64,000 bases of DNA from Bacteroidota bacterium (lineage in GTDB: Bacteria; Bacteroidota; JABWAT01), in NCBI GenBank assembly GCA_023151185.1, contig JAKLJL010000005.1:62001-126000 (forward strand), in the 5' to 3' direction. Of this stretch, positions 1 through 10,841 are shown piece after piece (position 1 is the stretch's first letter; each line of letters begins with the position of its first letter). Made by a program: the position numbers and the translations under genes. The notes under the pieces were generated by a model, which saw only the letters and a program-made list of their open reading frames with translations, was not told the DNA's origin and did not search any database.

Positions 1-252
1 CGAAGTTAGGCTCCCCGGTGTTTTATACTCAGAAAGAGGGGTGTGGTGGATGAAAAAAATGCGGCGGAGGACGGCTTTTACTGATAGAATCAGGATAAAG
101 GAAGTGAACAGAAGTCCGGTAATCCCGGAAGCTTCCTCCGGCGGAAATAATTTAAAAACAGCAAGTGCTGCCGCCGTCCAGAGAAGGGATAGGAAGACAT
201 AGTCCAGAATTTCTCTTCTGACCCAGGTCAGATAGTGGCGGGCATGCAGCAT
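1..252 (-). CDS. partial two-helix membrane protein, C-terminus off the window
   Basis: The minus strand is open from an ATG at 252 to the window edge with no stop, giving 84 residues. It starts MLHARHYLTWVRRE, followed by two hydrophobic segments at about residues 17-34 and 45-60, each followed by basic residues. I do not recognise the family. No clear ribosome binding site precedes the ATG, so the start is uncertain. It lies downstream of the GNAT gene on the same strand with a 30-base gap, so it may belong to the same transcript. Confidence 0.5.
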   Translation of the reverse strand, partial: MLHARHYLTWVRREILDYVFLSLLWTAAALAVFKLFPPEEASGITGLLFTSFILILSVKAVLRRIFFIHHTPLSEYKTPGSLTS

Positions 253-282
253 TGGTAATTCAATCCGGAAAAGTTCTTCAGG

Positions 283-792
283 TCAGAACGGTTTAATAAT
301 TTCCCAGGTTTCCCAAAGTCCGTGGTCATCAAGGGACTGGCCCTTGCGGGTCATTCCCGATTTTTCAAGAACCCGTGATGAGGCCGGATTACCCTGGAGG
401 GCCCTGCCGGTAATCTGGAAAAGGCCAAGAGTCCCGAATCCGTATTCCAGACAGGCTTTTGCGGCTTCGGTGGCATAACCGGATCCCCAGTGTTTTTTTA
501 AGAAGCGGAATCCGAGATCAACCATTCCGGTTTCGGGGTGGAATTTTAATCCGCACCAGCCCAGCGGGGCGCCGGTTTCTTTTAAAATAACCAGCCACCT
601 GCCCATTCCGAAGTCCTGATATCCCGTATATCCCTCTAAAAACGTTTCAGCTTCACTAACCGAAGCGAATGGGACGTCGCCGGTGAACAGGAGTACTTCC
701 GGATCCAGATTCAGTTCAAACAGAAATCCGGCATCAGCAGGAACCATTTCCCTGATTATCAGCCGGGATGTTTCAGCAATCTGGTTTCCCAC
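283..792 (-). CDS. GNAT family N-acetyltransferase (RimJ/RimL-like)
   Basis: Predicted acetyl-CoA-dependent N-acetyltransferase of the ribosomal-protein/small-molecule GNAT group. The protein begins TSRLIIREMVPADAGFLFEL, the usual first strand and helix of RimJ-like proteins. It has LGWCGLKF in the central strands and the acetyl-CoA loop region KHWGSGYATEAAKACLEYGF, followed by the typical NPASSRVLEKSGM ending. I chose a GTG start at 792 because GGAGGA sits 4-9 bases upstream; an in-frame TTG at 810 has no binding site. It follows parC by about 18 bases and is probably co-transcribed. The substrate cannot be deduced. Confidence 0.85.
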   Translation of the reverse strand: MGNQIAETSRLIIREMVPADAGFLFELNLDPEVLLFTGDVPFASVSEAETFLEGYTGYQDFGMGRWLVILKETGAPLGWCGLKFHPETGMVDLGFRFLKKHWGSGYATEAAKACLEYGFGTLGLFQITGRALQGNPASSRVLEKSGMTRKGQSLDDHGLWETWEIIKPF

Positions 793-810
793 TTGTCCTC
801 CGGGGGGCAA

Positions 811-3429
811 TTATTCAAATAAGCCTATCTGGTCCTTCTCGTCCGGGTTTTCTGCCTCCGGACCGGCAGACTCGCCGGTTTCTGCAGATGCATCAGGTTC
901 AGCAGGTTCTGCAAGATCATCGGCCGGACTCAGCATCCTGACTGAAATAACCGGAAACTGACTCAGCCGGTTCCCAAGAGCTTTCCACCCTTTCACATCC
1001 ATCAGGTCGGCCAAACCCAGTTCTTCGGTGATTTGTTCCTTTGATTTTCCTTTTTCGTAAGTCAGCGAAATCTGGGGTTCTGAAACAACCGTTACCGCAA
1101 TCAGTTTCGATTTTTTGTCATCACCGATAAAGGAAAACCGTTTATCCTGAGTCTGGGTTTCGATCTGAAACCGTTTTACGAAGTAATTTTCCTGTGCGCC
1201 TTCGTAATAAACACAGGAAATAATGGTTTCGGCATGGAATTTCCGGATAATTAAAACCTGTTCCGGCTCATACCGGTTGGTGACTTCATGCGAAGTCAGT
1301 TCATATGACCCATCTTTATAAATGACGAGAATGGAATCATTCGTATTGTAATTACCTATCCATTTTCCGCGGCCATCCAGATTCAATCTGCCAACGACGG
1401 CATCATACCAGACTTTTCTTGCGCCGAACGAGGAGGGGCCTACTGATTTCCGTATGATTTTTTTTACCGGCCAACGGGTAAGAATATTCCCCATCGACTG
1501 CCGTCCCTTGATGCTCAGGTCACCGAAATCATAGTCAAAGACCTTGATTTTCGCCCTGCACCCCTGCGATAAATTCACATTGACAATTTCGGATTCCCCG
1601 TTTGGATTCGAAGTAAAGTACAGAATTCTGGAATCCTTGGTTCCTTTTGTAACCGGATATTCCCGGTCGCGGGTAATGGCTGTGACCGCAAACCGTTTGG
1701 CAAAGGCAAACCCGGTTTCACCATCCAGATAAACAATATTGTAAATCCGGCGTTCATCGTTTTTCTTCCAGACATCAACATGAATGATGTCCTTTCCGAC
1801 AAATTTTTTGTCTTCGATCCGGGTAACCTGCATGGTTCCGTTCTTCAGAAAAACAATAATATCATCCATATCTGAGCAGTCACAGATATATTCGTCCTTT
1901 TTCAGGCCGTATCCAACGAAACCATCTTCCCGGTTAACATATAATTTCTGATTGGCAATGACCACCTGGCGGGCTGCAATGGTATCAAAAGTCCTGATTT
2001 CGGTTTTTCTTTCCCTTCCGGCACCATATTTTTTCAGGATATTCCTGTAATAGTCGATACTGTATCCGATCAGATGGGCCAGATGATGCTGAACCTGACG
2101 GATTTCATCTTCTAATGATTTTAATTCCTCGTCTGCTTTATAGGAATCGTATTTTGAAATCCGTTTAATTTTGATTTCTGTCAGTTTCAGGATATCCTCA
2201 CGGGTGATTTCCCGCCTGAATAATTTTTTGTACGGATCAAGGCCCCGGTCGATGGTTTCAAGTACCGATTCCCAGGTTGTACATTCTTCAATATCCCGGT
2301 AAATTCTTTTTTCGATAAAGATTTTTTCGAGGGATGAAAAATGCCATTTTTCCTGTAATTCCCTGAGGGTGTTTTCAAGTTCAAGTTTCAACAGATTAAC
2401 GGTGTGGGCCGTATTGAATTTCAATATTTCGGTCACACCCAGAAAGGCAGGTTTTTCTTCGGCAATCACGCAGGCATTGGGTGATTCTGAAATTTCACAT
2501 TCAGTAAAGGCAAATAAGGCATCAATGGTGACATCCGGTGAGACACCCGGGGCCAGTTCTACTACGATTTCGACATCTTTGGCGGTATTGTCGATGACCC
2601 GTTTGATTTTGATTTTACCTTTATCGTTAGCCTTCACGATCGAGTCAATCAGCGAAGCAGTCGTTTTTCCGTACGGGATTTCCCTGATAACCAGTGTTTT
2701 CTTATCCAGCTCCTCAATTTTCGCTCTGATCCTGAGCTTGCCTCCTTTTTTGCCGTCATTGTAATTGGTGACGTCAATTAATCCGCCGGTAGGAAAATCC
2801 GGGAAAATAACCGGTTCCTTTCCTTCCAGAATGTGAATACTGGCGTTGATCAGTTCGCAGAAATTATGCGGAAGGATTTTAGTGGAAAGACCGACAGCAA
2901 TTCCTTCAACACCCTGGGCCAGAACCAGCGGAAATTTTACCGGAAAGAAAATGGGTTCTTTTTTTCTGCCGTCGTAAGAAAGTTGCCAGTCGGTAATATC
3001 TGCATTGAATAAAACTTCAAGGGCAAATTTTGAAAGACGGGCTTCTATATACCGGGCTGCTGCTGCCGAATCACCGGTTCTGGGATCTCCCCAGTTTCCC
3101 TGGCAGTCAATCAGCAGGTCTTTCTGCCCCAGATTGACCAGTGCCGCCGTAATCGACTGGTCGCCGTGCGGATGAAACTGCATGGTCTGACCGATAATAT
3201 TTGCGACCTTGTGGTACCTTCCGTCATCCATTTCCTTCATGGAATGTATGATCCGCCGCTGAACTGGCTTCAGTCCGTCGTAAATCGCCGGTACGGCACG
3301 GTCCAGAATTACATACGATGCATAATCGAGCCACCAGGAATCAAACATTCCCCGGATGTGAGTCATCTCATGAAGTTTTTCACTTCCGTTTTCCGGAGAA
3401 AACGGTTCATTCTGATCAGTTGAGCTCAT
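811..3429 (-). CDS. parC: DNA topoisomerase IV subunit A
   Basis: Breakage-reunion subunit of type IIA topoisomerase, which relaxes and decatenates DNA together with ParE. It shows [16 protein letters not shown] near the N-terminus, the winged-helix motif FHPHGDQSI, and [13 protein letters not shown] containing the catalytic tyrosine (residue 127 from this start). The C-terminal half has degenerate propeller blades ([10 protein letters not shown]) but no QRRGGKG GyrA box, which supports ParC over GyrA. It ends in an acidic Ala/Glu-rich tail. The ATG at 3429 has AAAAGGA upstream and overlaps the parE stop by 14 bases; an upstream in-frame TTG at 3450 is less likely. At the position equivalent to GyrA Ser83 there is Gln. 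About 872 residues, normal for the Bacteroidota type. Confidence 0.95.
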   Translation of the reverse strand: MSSTDQNEPFSPENGSEKLHEMTHIRGMFDSWWLDYASYVILDRAVPAIYDGLKPVQRRIIHSMKEMDDGRYHKVANIIGQTMQFHPHGDQSITAALVNLGQKDLLIDCQGNWGDPRTGDSAAAARYIEARLSKFALEVLFNADITDWQLSYDGRKKEPIFFPVKFPLVLAQGVEGIAVGLSTKILPHNFCELINASIHILEGKEPVIFPDFPTGGLIDVTNYNDGKKGGKLRIRAKIEELDKKTLVIREIPYGKTTASLIDSIVKANDKGKIKIKRVIDNTAKDVEIVVELAPGVSPDVTIDALFAFTECEISESPNACVIAEEKPAFLGVTEILKFNTAHTVNLLKLELENTLRELQEKWHFSSLEKIFIEKRIYRDIEECTTWESVLETIDRGLDPYKKLFRREITREDILKLTEIKIKRISKYDSYKADEELKSLEDEIRQVQHHLAHLIGYSIDYYRNILKKYGAGRERKTEIRTFDTIAARQVVIANQKLYVNREDGFVGYGLKKDEYICDCSDMDDIIVFLKNGTMQVTRIEDKKFVGKDIIHVDVWKKNDERRIYNIVYLDGETGFAFAKRFAVTAITRDREYPVTKGTKDSRILYFTSNPNGESEIVNVNLSQGCRAKIKVFDYDFGDLSIKGRQSMGNILTRWPVKKIIRKSVGPSSFGARKVWYDAVVGRLNLDGRGKWIGNYNTNDSILVIYKDGSYELTSHEVTNRYEPEQVLIIRKFHAETIISCVYYEGAQENYFVKRFQIETQTQDKRFSFIGDDKKSKLIAVTVVSEPQISLTYEKGKSKEQITEELGLADLMDVKGWKALGNRLSQFPVISVRMLSPADDLAEPAEPDASAETGESAGPEAENPDEKDQIGLFE

Positions 3430-5272
3430 GATCAACCAAATCCTTTTCAATTCTCAGATTGTCGATAATATAATTCCGCCGTTCGGGGGTGTTCGTCCCC
3501 ATATAAAACTCAAGCAGTTTGGGGATGGGAGTTTCCTTGGTCAGAATAACAGGTGCCAGGCGGATATTATCCCCGATAAAGCCTGAAAATTCATCCGGTG
3601 AAATTTCTCCGAGGCCTTTAAACCGGGTGATTTCAACCCCTTTTCCCAGTTTGTTCATGGCCAGTTGTTTTTCTGTTTCATCGTAACAGTAAATGGTTTC
3701 CTTTTTGGTTCTGACCCGGAACAGCGGGGTTTCAAGAATAAACAAATGTCCGTTTCTGACCAGATCCGGGAAAAACTGCAGGAAAAAGGTCAGGAGAATC
3801 ATCCGGATGTGTTTTCCGTCTTCATCTGCATCGGTGGCCAGAACAACCTTGTTATACCGAAGGTTTTCGATTCCGTCTTCAATGTTCAGGGCATGCTGAA
3901 GCAGATTAAGTTCTTCATTTTCATAAACATACTTCTTGGTCATCCCGTAACAGTTCATCGGTTTTCCACGGAGACTGAAGACCGCCTGGGTTTCTACGTT
4001 CCGTGATTTGGTAATCGAACCCGAAGCCGAGTCACCCTCGGTTATAAAAATGCTGGACTGGTACCGGCGGTCATCTTTACCTTCATTCAGGTGATACCGG
4101 CAGTCCCGCAGGTTTTTATTGTGCAGATTTGCCTTTTTGGCCCGTTCATTGGCCAGTTTTTTAATTCCGGCAATTTCTTTCCGTTCCCGTTCAGACTGGG
4201 TAATCCGTTCAAGCAGAGCCTGTGCCGTTGACGGGTTTTTATGAAGAAAATCATCCAGTTCTTTTTTTAGAAAATCGGCCACATAGGTTCTGACAGACGG
4301 GCCGTCGGGCCACATGGTCAGGCTGCCGAGCTTTGTTTTCGTCTGACTTTCAAAAACCGGTTCCTGAACCCGGACGCTGATGGCTGAAATGATCGAAGCC
4401 CGGATGTCTGACGGATCAAAATCCTTTTTGTAAAACTCCCGGATCACCTTAACAACGCCTTCCCGGAAGGCGGCCAGATGAGTACCGCCCTGGGTCGTAA
4501 ACTGACCGTTGACAAATGAATAATGCTCCTCGCCATACTGATTGCCATGGGTCATGGCAACTTCAATATCCTCACCCTTCAGGTGGATGATCGGGTACCG
4601 CTGGGTTTCAGGTTCAACCTTCCGGCTGAGCAGATCAAGAAGACCATTGGCAGAATAGAATTTTTGCCCGTTGAAATTAATCGTCAGACCGGCGTTCAGA
4701 AAGGCATAATTCCACAGCATTTCATCCAGAAATTCGGCGACGAAATGAAAATTTCTGAAAACAGTTCCGTCCGGAGTAAAGGTGATCAGTGTTCCGTTCC
4801 GTTCGGTTGAGTCTGTTTCCCTGTGATCCTGAAGCAAAATTCCTTTTTCGAATTCGGCAATTTTAGTCCGTCCGTCCCTGACCGACTGCACACGGAAGGC
4901 ACCCGAAAGGGCATTGACTGCCTTGGTCCCAACGCCATTCAGCCCAACTGCTTTCTTAAATGCACCCGAGTCATATTTTCCGCCGGTATTAATTTTGGAA
5001 ACGCAGTCAATTACCTTCCCAAGCGGAATACCCCGGCCATAATCCCGGATTCTGACCGATTGGTCAGTGACTTTGATATCAATGGTTTTCCCGTAACCCA
5101 TGACGTGTTCATCAATGGCATTATCCATGATTTCCTTGAACAGAACATAGATACCGTCATCCGGGGCAGAACCGTCGCCAAGTTTCCCGATATACATCCC
5201 CGGTCTCAGCCGGATGTGTTCCCGCCAATCAAGCGATTTTATACTGTCTTCTTCGTATCTGACTTCACTCAT
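3416..5272 (-). CDS. parE: DNA topoisomerase IV subunit B
   Basis: ATPase subunit of topoisomerase IV, 618 residues. Visible in order are the GHKL ATPase domain ([45 protein letters not shown]), the transducer domain, and the Toprim domain with [10 protein letters not shown] and [14 protein letters not shown], whose acidic residues bind Mg2+. The C-terminus carries [13 protein letters not shown], shared by all GyrB/ParE proteins. It is the first gene of a parE-parC-GNAT transcript, and its stop overlaps the parC start. The short length and pairing with a GyrA-box-free partner favour ParE over GyrB. Confidence 0.96.
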   Translation of the reverse strand: MSEVRYEEDSIKSLDWREHIRLRPGMYIGKLGDGSAPDDGIYVLFKEIMDNAIDEHVMGYGKTIDIKVTDQSVRIRDYGRGIPLGKVIDCVSKINTGGKYDSGAFKKAVGLNGVGTKAVNALSGAFRVQSVRDGRTKIAEFEKGILLQDHRETDSTERNGTLITFTPDGTVFRNFHFVAEFLDEMLWNYAFLNAGLTINFNGQKFYSANGLLDLLSRKVEPETQRYPIIHLKGEDIEVAMTHGNQYGEEHYSFVNGQFTTQGGTHLAAFREGVVKVIREFYKKDFDPSDIRASIISAISVRVQEPVFESQTKTKLGSLTMWPDGPSVRTYVADFLKKELDDFLHKNPSTAQALLERITQSERERKEIAGIKKLANERAKKANLHNKNLRDCRYHLNEGKDDRRYQSSIFITEGDSASGSITKSRNVETQAVFSLRGKPMNCYGMTKKYVYENEELNLLQHALNIEDGIENLRYNKVVLATDADEDGKHIRMILLTFFLQFFPDLVRNGHLFILETPLFRVRTKKETIYCYDETEKQLAMNKLGKGVEITRFKGLGEISPDEFSGFIGDNIRLAPVILTKETPIPKLLEFYMGTNTPERRNYIIDNLRIEKDLVDHELN

Positions 5273-5326
5273 TCCGATTTACTATCCTGATGCCCGGGAT
5301 GACCCGGTTTGGTTTTAGGCAAACGT

Positions 5327-5334
5327 CAAATATA
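5327..5334 (-). promoter_or_regulatory. candidate Bacteroidota-type -7 element upstream of parE
   Basis: Read on the minus strand this is TATATTTG, an exact match to the TAnnTTTG -7 consensus known from Bacteroidota, 55 bases upstream of the parE ATG. A convincing -33 TTG was not found, so the call rests on one element. Confidence 0.35.
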
Positions 5335-5500
5335 CAAAATACCGAATTAAAATACAGTAGTTTCCTGAATTTAAAATTCCGGGCAGTGTTTCAGGTGTGG
5401 GCTGTGTCATGGAATTTTAAGAAAAACTAAAAAAAACCGGTCGCCCGAAACCCGAAACTGAAGAAAAAGTGTTTGGAACATGGTAATTCGTTTGGCTGGA

Positions 5501-5517
5501 TTAAGAAAAATTCTTAA
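5501..5517. repeat. inverted repeat upstream of the sensor kinase
   Basis: TTAAGAA, three A, TTCTTAA: a perfect 7-base inverted repeat, 72 bases before the preferred ATG of the kinase. It could be an operator or merely AT-rich upstream sequence; there is no T-run to make it a terminator. Confidence 0.3.
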
Positions 5518-5588
5518 TTAGCAGAATTTTGCCTGACCTGCCCGGAAAGTCCGTGCAGGAAGGAGAAGACCAGAATAACTCGGTACGC

Positions 5589-8500
5589 ATGGAAAAAAGA
5601 CGACCCCAGTTCAGCCGCATTTTAACCGGAAGCAGGTCTCCGGTTATCGGTGATCTGATGCTGTTCCGGATCCTTCCGGTTGTCATGTCCGTTATTTTAC
5701 TGCTCGGCTGGGTTTTTCATTCTGTATTTATCCCCGCTTCTTCAGACAGCCTTTCGGCCCGCCTCATCCTGATTGGTCTGCTGATTTCCTTTTCGGTATC
5801 CACCTTTTTGAGCCGGTTTGCCAGGCAGAATGCCCAGGTGATATTTTCAGTTCTCTTTTCAGTTTGCAGTCTCTGGATTCTGGTGCTGAATTTCCAGAAC
5901 GGATTTAATATCAGCTACAGCATCGGATTGTTTTTTATTTACCTGATTTTTGCTGTCTCCTTCCGGTCCCTTAAACTGCTGGCCCTGTATTCGGTCATTA
6001 TGGTATGCCTTCCGGTGATGGGAATCCTTTTTTCGGACCAGCCTTTCGAAATTAAATCGCTTTACATTACCCTGATTCTGGTCGTTATGATTACCGGCGG
6101 GATTCTTCTGGGTATCAAAATGACTTACCAGTCAGAAAACGAAATCAAAGCACTGGTTCTTTCTGCCATATTCAATGAATCGTCCGATTTTCTGATTCTT
6201 GCCGATCCTGAATCACTCGAAATCCTGGGCGGAAATAATCTGGCAGTAAAGACTTTCGGAATAAATGTTTCGGACCGGAACGGGCAGAAATTGCCCGGAT
6301 TTTTTGCCTGTCCGGAATCCTGGGACCGGTTTTCTGATCTGAATTTATTCGATATGCGGGTTCATCATCCCCTGAAAGAATTCTGGGCAGATATTTCCGT
6401 GAAACCGGTTAAATCTGCCGAACAGCCATTTTTACTCGTCAGGCTTACCGATATCAGTCAGAAAAAGGGTGCAGAAGAGACCGCAGAACGGTTTGCCATT
6501 CAGAGAAAACGTCTTCTGGAAACGGCCGGTTCGATGCTGACCATGCTGAGTCTCGAAGATATTTTTAAACAGATTTCGACTGCCTTGAGTGAAATTACAC
6601 ATTACAATCTGTGTGCGCTGTTCTGGACTGAACCAAATCTGAACAGTTTTAAACCGATTGCAGTGGTAAAAAAACATCAGGATGCCTTCCCGATGGAATC
6701 CTGGACGGTGCAATACGGAAAAGGGCTCATCGGCAGTATTATTCAGGAAGGCAAAAGCCAGATGATCAATAATTGTCATCTGGATCCCAGATCCATTTAT
6801 CCGGCCGGATATATTCCTGAAAAAGAGCATTCAATTATCATCCCGGTAAGAGTAAAAGGTGAAATTCAGGGAATCTTTACGGTTACCAGAAATAGCGATG
6901 ACGTTTTTTCTGCCGATGATTTTGAACTGATCCAGCTTTTTATCACCCATTCCATCGCGGCAATTCAAAATGGAATTTTATTTGAAGAGGCAAACCGAAG
7001 GGCCCGTCACAGCCAGTCGCTGATGGAAGTGACCAAGGCTATTATTTCGACTTTTGAAGTGGATCAGCTTCTCGATATGATTGTTGAAAAAGTTCTGGAA
7101 CTGACCCAGTCACAGCATGGAGCCCTGTTTCTTTTGAACGAAACGACCGGCATACTTTCTATCGGTGCCTCAAGGGGAATCAGCCCGGAAGTGATTCCGC
7201 TGATGAGGTTTCCGGTTGGCGATTCAATTGCCGGATATGTGGCCCAAACCGGCAGGGGAATGCTGATTCAGGATGTTCAGAGCCATCCCAGGTTCAGAAT
7301 GATTCCGCAGTTGGAACAGTTCGTATCGATGATTTCCATCCCGCTCATTTCAAAAGGAAGAGTCATTGGCGTCATGGGCGTTGACCGTCTTCAGGGTGAA
7401 AAATTCTTTCAGGATACCGATTTTAAAATTGCACAGGATTTTGCGGATCAGGCTGTTCTTGCACTCGAAAATGCCCGGCTGTTTAATCAGATCAATCAGT
7501 CAGAAAAAAAATACAGAACCCTGTTTGAAGAAAGTGAAGATGCTGTTTTTGTTTCTTCTCTTGACGGTAAATTTCAGGAAATCAATCCGGCCGGTGTGAG
7601 TATGTTCGGATATGAGTCGCGCGAGGAATTTCTGAAAATGGATATTTCGCGGGATTTATATTTTTCGCAGGATGAAAGAAATGCGTTGGTTGACCGGATT
7701 CTTCGTGACGGATTTGTCCGGAATTTTGAAATAACACTGAAGAAAAAAAACGGATCACCGGTTACCGTTGTTCAGTCTACCAATCTGGTTCGGGATGAAA
7801 ATGGAAATGCCGTTTTTTTAAGAGGAATAATCCGGGATATCACCGAACAGCGGAAATTGCAGCATCAGTTATTTCAGTCCCAGAAAATGGAATCACTTGG
7901 GCAGCTTGCCGGTGGAATGGCCCACGATTTCAATAATATTCTGGGCGGAATTATGGGGTATGCTTCCTTTATGAAGTCCCAGCTTGGCCCGGGGTCACCA
8001 TTTATTAAATATGTCGAATCCGTCGAAAAGGGTGCTGAACGGGCTGCAGGGCTCATTGCAAGGCTCCTTGCCTTTGCCCGGGGCGGAAAATCAACTCCGA
8101 TCGCAGTGAATTTAAATCAGCTTGCTGCAGAGTCCCTTTCTATAATGGAAAGAACGTTCGACAAATCCATTGAATTGAACTCTGTCCTTCATCCCGCCAT
8201 TCAGCCGGTTTTGGGAGATCCGGTTCAGCTTCAGCAGGTGATCATCAATTTGTGTGTGAATGCCCGGGATGCGATTTCCGGTAAAGGTATTATTGAAATT
8301 GAAACCCATGAAATGAGTTTTGATTCCTCTGCCGAAATGACAACAGGTCTTATTCCGCCGGGTAACTATGTGGTGCTTTCAGTTTCTGATACCGGAACGG
8401 GTATGGAGTCTGAAATTCTGAGCCGGATTTTTGAGCCGTTTTTTTCGACGAAGGAAACCGGAAAAGGAACCGGTCTGGGGTTGGCAATGGTGTACGGGGT

Positions 8501-9026
8501 TCTTCAGAATCATCAGGCATTTCTCAATGTGACCTCGTCGCCGGGAGTCGGGTCCCGGTTTGATGTCTTTTTCCCGGCACTGAATTCTGCCCTGTTACCC
8601 GCACCTGACGCCAGTCCTGAACCAGGGTCCGGTCCTGACGGTGCCGGAGTTTCGGCAACCGGATGTATTCTGGTTGTGGATGATGATGAATCCATCCGTG
8701 AACTGGCATCAGATATTCTAAGACATTTCGGATATGAAGTCCTTACGGCAACAGACGGGCTGGATTCCCTTTCTGTTTTTGAAGCCAGTCAGGATAAAAT
8801 CAGCCTGGTTCTGATGGATGTCATGATGCCAAGAATGAGCGGAATTGAAGCTTTTCAGGCATTGAAATCCATCAAACCAGGAATTCCTGTTATTTTTTCA
8901 AGCGGTTACAGCGAAAATGATGCTCTGGAAACGCTGGTTCAGGACGGACTTGCCGGGTTTATTGCAAAACCCTACCACGTTGGAGAATTCATCCGGATTA
9001 TCCAGGATTATCTTTCGGATAAATAA
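5589..9026 (+). CDS. membrane-bound hybrid sensor histidine kinase (PAS-GAF-GAF-PAS-HisKA-HATPase-REC)
   Basis: Large hybrid two-component kinase, about 1145 residues. The N-terminus has about six membrane helices in the first 180 residues, with little extracytoplasmic sequence. It is followed by a PAS-like region ([17 protein letters not shown]), two GAF domains (the second has [16 protein letters not shown]), a PAS domain ([16 protein letters not shown]), then the H-box [17 protein letters not shown] with the phospho-accepting His (codon at 7923). The ATPase boxes NARDAI, DTGTGM and [11 protein letters not shown] follow, and a C-terminal receiver with phospho-acceptor Asp in [12 protein letters not shown] (codon at 8817). 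The HDFNN H-box is typical of kinases that end in a receiver. An in-frame TTG at 5529 is possible; AAGGAG lies too far from the ATG to decide. The signal sensed is unknown. Confidence 0.93.
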   Translation: MEKRRPQFSRILTGSRSPVIGDLMLFRILPVVMSVILLLGWVFHSVFIPASSDSLSARLILIGLLISFSVSTFLSRFARQNAQVIFSVLFSVCSLWILVLNFQNGFNISYSIGLFFIYLIFAVSFRSLKLLALYSVIMVCLPVMGILFSDQPFEIKSLYITLILVVMITGGILLGIKMTYQSENEIKALVLSAIFNESSDFLILADPESLEILGGNNLAVKTFGINVSDRNGQKLPGFFACPESWDRFSDLNLFDMRVHHPLKEFWADISVKPVKSAEQPFLLVRLTDISQKKGAEETAERFAIQRKRLLETAGSMLTMLSLEDIFKQISTALSEITHYNLCALFWTEPNLNSFKPIAVVKKHQDAFPMESWTVQYGKGLIGSIIQEGKSQMINNCHLDPRSIYPAGYIPEKEHSIIIPVRVKGEIQGIFTVTRNSDDVFSADDFELIQLFITHSIAAIQNGILFEEANRRARHSQSLMEVTKAIISTFEVDQLLDMIVEKVLELTQSQHGALFLLNETTGILSIGASRGISPEVIPLMRFPVGDSIAGYVAQTGRGMLIQDVQSHPRFRMIPQLEQFVSMISIPLISKGRVIGVMGVDRLQGEKFFQDTDFKIAQDFADQAVLALENARLFNQINQSEKKYRTLFEESEDAVFVSSLDGKFQEINPAGVSMFGYESREEFLKMDISRDLYFSQDERNALVDRILRDGFVRNFEITLKKKNGSPVTVVQSTNLVRDENGNAVFLRGIIRDITEQRKLQHQLFQSQKMESLGQLAGGMAHDFNNILGGIMGYASFMKSQLGPGSPFIKYVESVEKGAERAAGLIARLLAFARGGKSTPIAVNLNQLAAESLSIMERTFDKSIELNSVLHPAIQPVLGDPVQLQQVIINLCVNARDAISGKGIIEIETHEMSFDSSAEMTTGLIPPGNYVVLSVSDTGTGMESEILSRIFEPFFSTKETGKGTGLGLAMVYGVLQNHQAFLNVTSSPGVGSRFDVFFPALNSALLPAPDASPEPGSGPDGAGVSATGCILVVDDDESIRELASDILRHFGYEVLTATDGLDSLSVFEASQDKISLVLMDVMMPRMSGIEAFQALKSIKPGIPVIFSSGYSENDALETLVQDGLAGFIAKPYHVGEFIRIIQDYLSDK

Positions 9027-9535
9027 CGAACAATTTCCCTGCAGAAATCGGGTAAATCATCGGGCCGCCTGCTGGTTATAAAATTGCGGTCACAAACAAC
9101 GGGTTCATCAGTCCAGCTTGCGCCGGCATTTACCAGATCATCCATAATTCCCGGTGTAGAGGTAACTGAGTATCCTCTTACAATTCCGGCTGAAACCGGG
9201 ATCCAGCCTGCATGGCAGATAAAGGCAATCAGTTTTCCTGACTCCTGAAACTGCCGGGTCAGTTCCCTGACTTTTGGCACCCGCCTGAGCTGGTCCGGTG
9301 CAAATCCTCCGGGAATAACCAACGCATCGAAGTCCGGTTCATTCAAAGAAAAAAGGGCAGCATCAGATTTGCAGGGATAACCATGTTTTCCCCTGTATAT
9401 TTTTTTTGCTTCCGGTCCCGCTACGGTTATGCGGGCTCCTTCTTCAGCCAGTCTGAGTTTGGGATACCAGAGTTCAAGATCTTCGTAAACGTCATCCACA
9501 AACATCAAAATCCGTTTACCATCCAGCTTTTTCAT
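9008..9535 (-). CDS. DJ-1/PfpI family protein (protease I / deglycase-like)
   Basis: 175-residue protein of the PfpI/YhbO branch of the DJ-1 superfamily, whose members have been assigned glyoxalase, deglycase, chaperone or protease activity. The nucleophile elbow is AFICHAGW with Cys107 followed by His108; the supporting acid is Glu18 in VYEDLELWYP. Other family signatures are ALVIPGGFAPDQLRR and the late TSRRPDDLPDFCR. The start is preceded by AAAGGACAAAAT. Its 3' end overlaps the 3' end of the convergent sensor kinase by 19 bases. Which enzymatic activity applies cannot be told from sequence. Confidence 0.9.
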   Translation of the reverse strand: MKKLDGKRILMFVDDVYEDLELWYPKLRLAEEGARITVAGPEAKKIYRGKHGYPCKSDAALFSLNEPDFDALVIPGGFAPDQLRRVPKVRELTRQFQESGKLIAFICHAGWIPVSAGIVRGYSVTSTPGIMDDLVNAGASWTDEPVVCDRNFITSRRPDDLPDFCREIVRYLSER

Positions 9536-9843
9536 ATTTTGTCCTTTAACTCCGGATTCCGGATACTAATTTCAGACGGAATTTTAATTCCGCACTTCCT
9601 GTTTTTATTCAGATTTTGTGAAAATGATCACACAGGAAATAAATTTCACGTATTTTCAACGGATTTTTCGGGAAAATTCTTTAAAAAACAGATAAAGAGA
9701 ACAAAATACTGTTTACTATCGTGAAAAAAGAATTAAATTTGTACTTTACACTGAAATAAGTGAAATGATAAATTATTTAACCAAAATAACCTGCATTTTT
9801 CCCCGCACCCGCATTTCCATTTTTATAGGACGGAATTCCTGAA
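9536..9843. other. 308-base AT-rich divergent intergenic region
   Basis: Separates the minus-strand PfpI gene from the plus-strand receiver gene and must hold both promoters. It contains an inverted repeat at 9577-9592 (CGGAATT, TT, AATTCCG), close to another CCGGA-rich palindrome at 9552-9563. No coding sequence with a binding site was found in it. Confidence 0.5.
9734..9741 (+). promoter_or_regulatory. candidate Bacteroidota-type -7 element for the double-receiver operon
   Basis: TAAATTTG matches TAnnTTTG. A TTTA, close to the -33 TTTG, ends 18-19 bases upstream (9712-9715). The resulting leader before the ATG at 9844 would be about 100 bases. Confidence 0.4.
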
Positions 9844-10812
9844 ATGAAACCTGCTGTCCTTTTTGTTGATGATGAACCCCAGATTCTGGATACCCTAAAA
9901 GATATTTTCTCCAATTTTTACACGGTTTACACCGCAGAAAATGCACAAAAAGGGCTGGATTATTTAGGAAAATTTTCAATCCAGGTGGTTGTATCTGACC
10001 AGAGAATGCCCGGAATGACCGGAACGGAATTTTTGAAAATCTGCAAGGATAAATATCCGGATACTGTCAGAATTCTGGTTACCGGTTTTTCTGATCTTGA
10101 TCTGATTATCGAAACAATTAATACCGGTGATATTTTCAGATTTATTTCTAAACCCTGGAAAATTGAAAAACTAAAGGAAACCATCGATCTGGCTGTTCAG
10201 CTTTATGATCAGGTTAAGGCAGTTAAGCAAAAAACTGATCCTGCAAAACCGGCCAGTCAGGTGCAAACGGTAGTTCCCGTTACACCCCGCCCGTCGGGAC
10301 TGCACCGCAAGCAGCATTTACTTTTTGTTGATGAAAATCAGGTTCAAATCTCCAATTATCAGGAATTATTCGCACAGGATTACATCGTTCATTCGGCTAC
10401 ATCAGCAGAAAAGGCGTTCGAAGCCCTTGCCCAGTTTCCGGTAGCTGTTTTAATCTGCGAAGCCCAGATCGGTGAAACAGACGGGATTGATTTTATTTCA
10501 GTGATCCGGGATGACTATCCGAATGTTGTCCCCATTTTGCTCACTGATATCAAGGATATTGAACTGGCAGTCCGCCTGATCAATGAAGGCCGGATTTTCA
10601 GATATTTTATCAAACCTTACCGGAAGGAACATTTTTATTCCGAAATGGAAAAAGCTGTTGCCCAGCATTTAAACTATCTGAACCGGCCGGAACTGAATAT
10701 CCGGAAAATTGAAGATGATCTTATTTCGCCAAAAGAAGATAAAAAACCGCAGACTTTAAGTGAGTCTCTGAAAATGACCCGTGACCGGCTGAACCGCCGG
10801 GTAGGATATTAA
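9844..10812 (+). CDS. double-receiver response regulator without output domain
   Basis: 322 residues containing two CheY-like receivers. The first (residues about 3-120) has VLFVDDEPQILDTL, phospho-acceptor Asp52 in VVVSDQRMPGMTG, LVTGFSD and FISKPW. This resembles receivers of RpfG-type regulators. The second (about 156-275) keeps the acidic pair (FVDENQ), the Thr (LLTDIKD) and the Lys (YFIKPY), but has Glu206 where Asp is expected (VLICEAQIGETDG). A Glu can mimic phospho-Asp, so this receiver may be locked on. A charged tail of about 45 residues follows with no known output domain. It is probably the first gene of an operon with the SixA-like phosphatase 30 bases downstream and ppk1. Confidence 0.9.
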   Translation: MKPAVLFVDDEPQILDTLKDIFSNFYTVYTAENAQKGLDYLGKFSIQVVVSDQRMPGMTGTEFLKICKDKYPDTVRILVTGFSDLDLIIETINTGDIFRFISKPWKIEKLKETIDLAVQLYDQVKAVKQKTDPAKPASQVQTVVPVTPRPSGLHRKQHLLFVDENQVQISNYQELFAQDYIVHSATSAEKAFEALAQFPVAVLICEAQIGETDGIDFISVIRDDYPNVVPILLTDIKDIELAVRLINEGRIFRYFIKPYRKEHFYSEMEKAVAQHLNYLNRPELNIRKIEDDLISPKEDKKPQTLSESLKMTRDRLNRRVGY

Positions 10813-10841
10813 TCAATTAAGTAAAAAAATAGAGTTATCAT

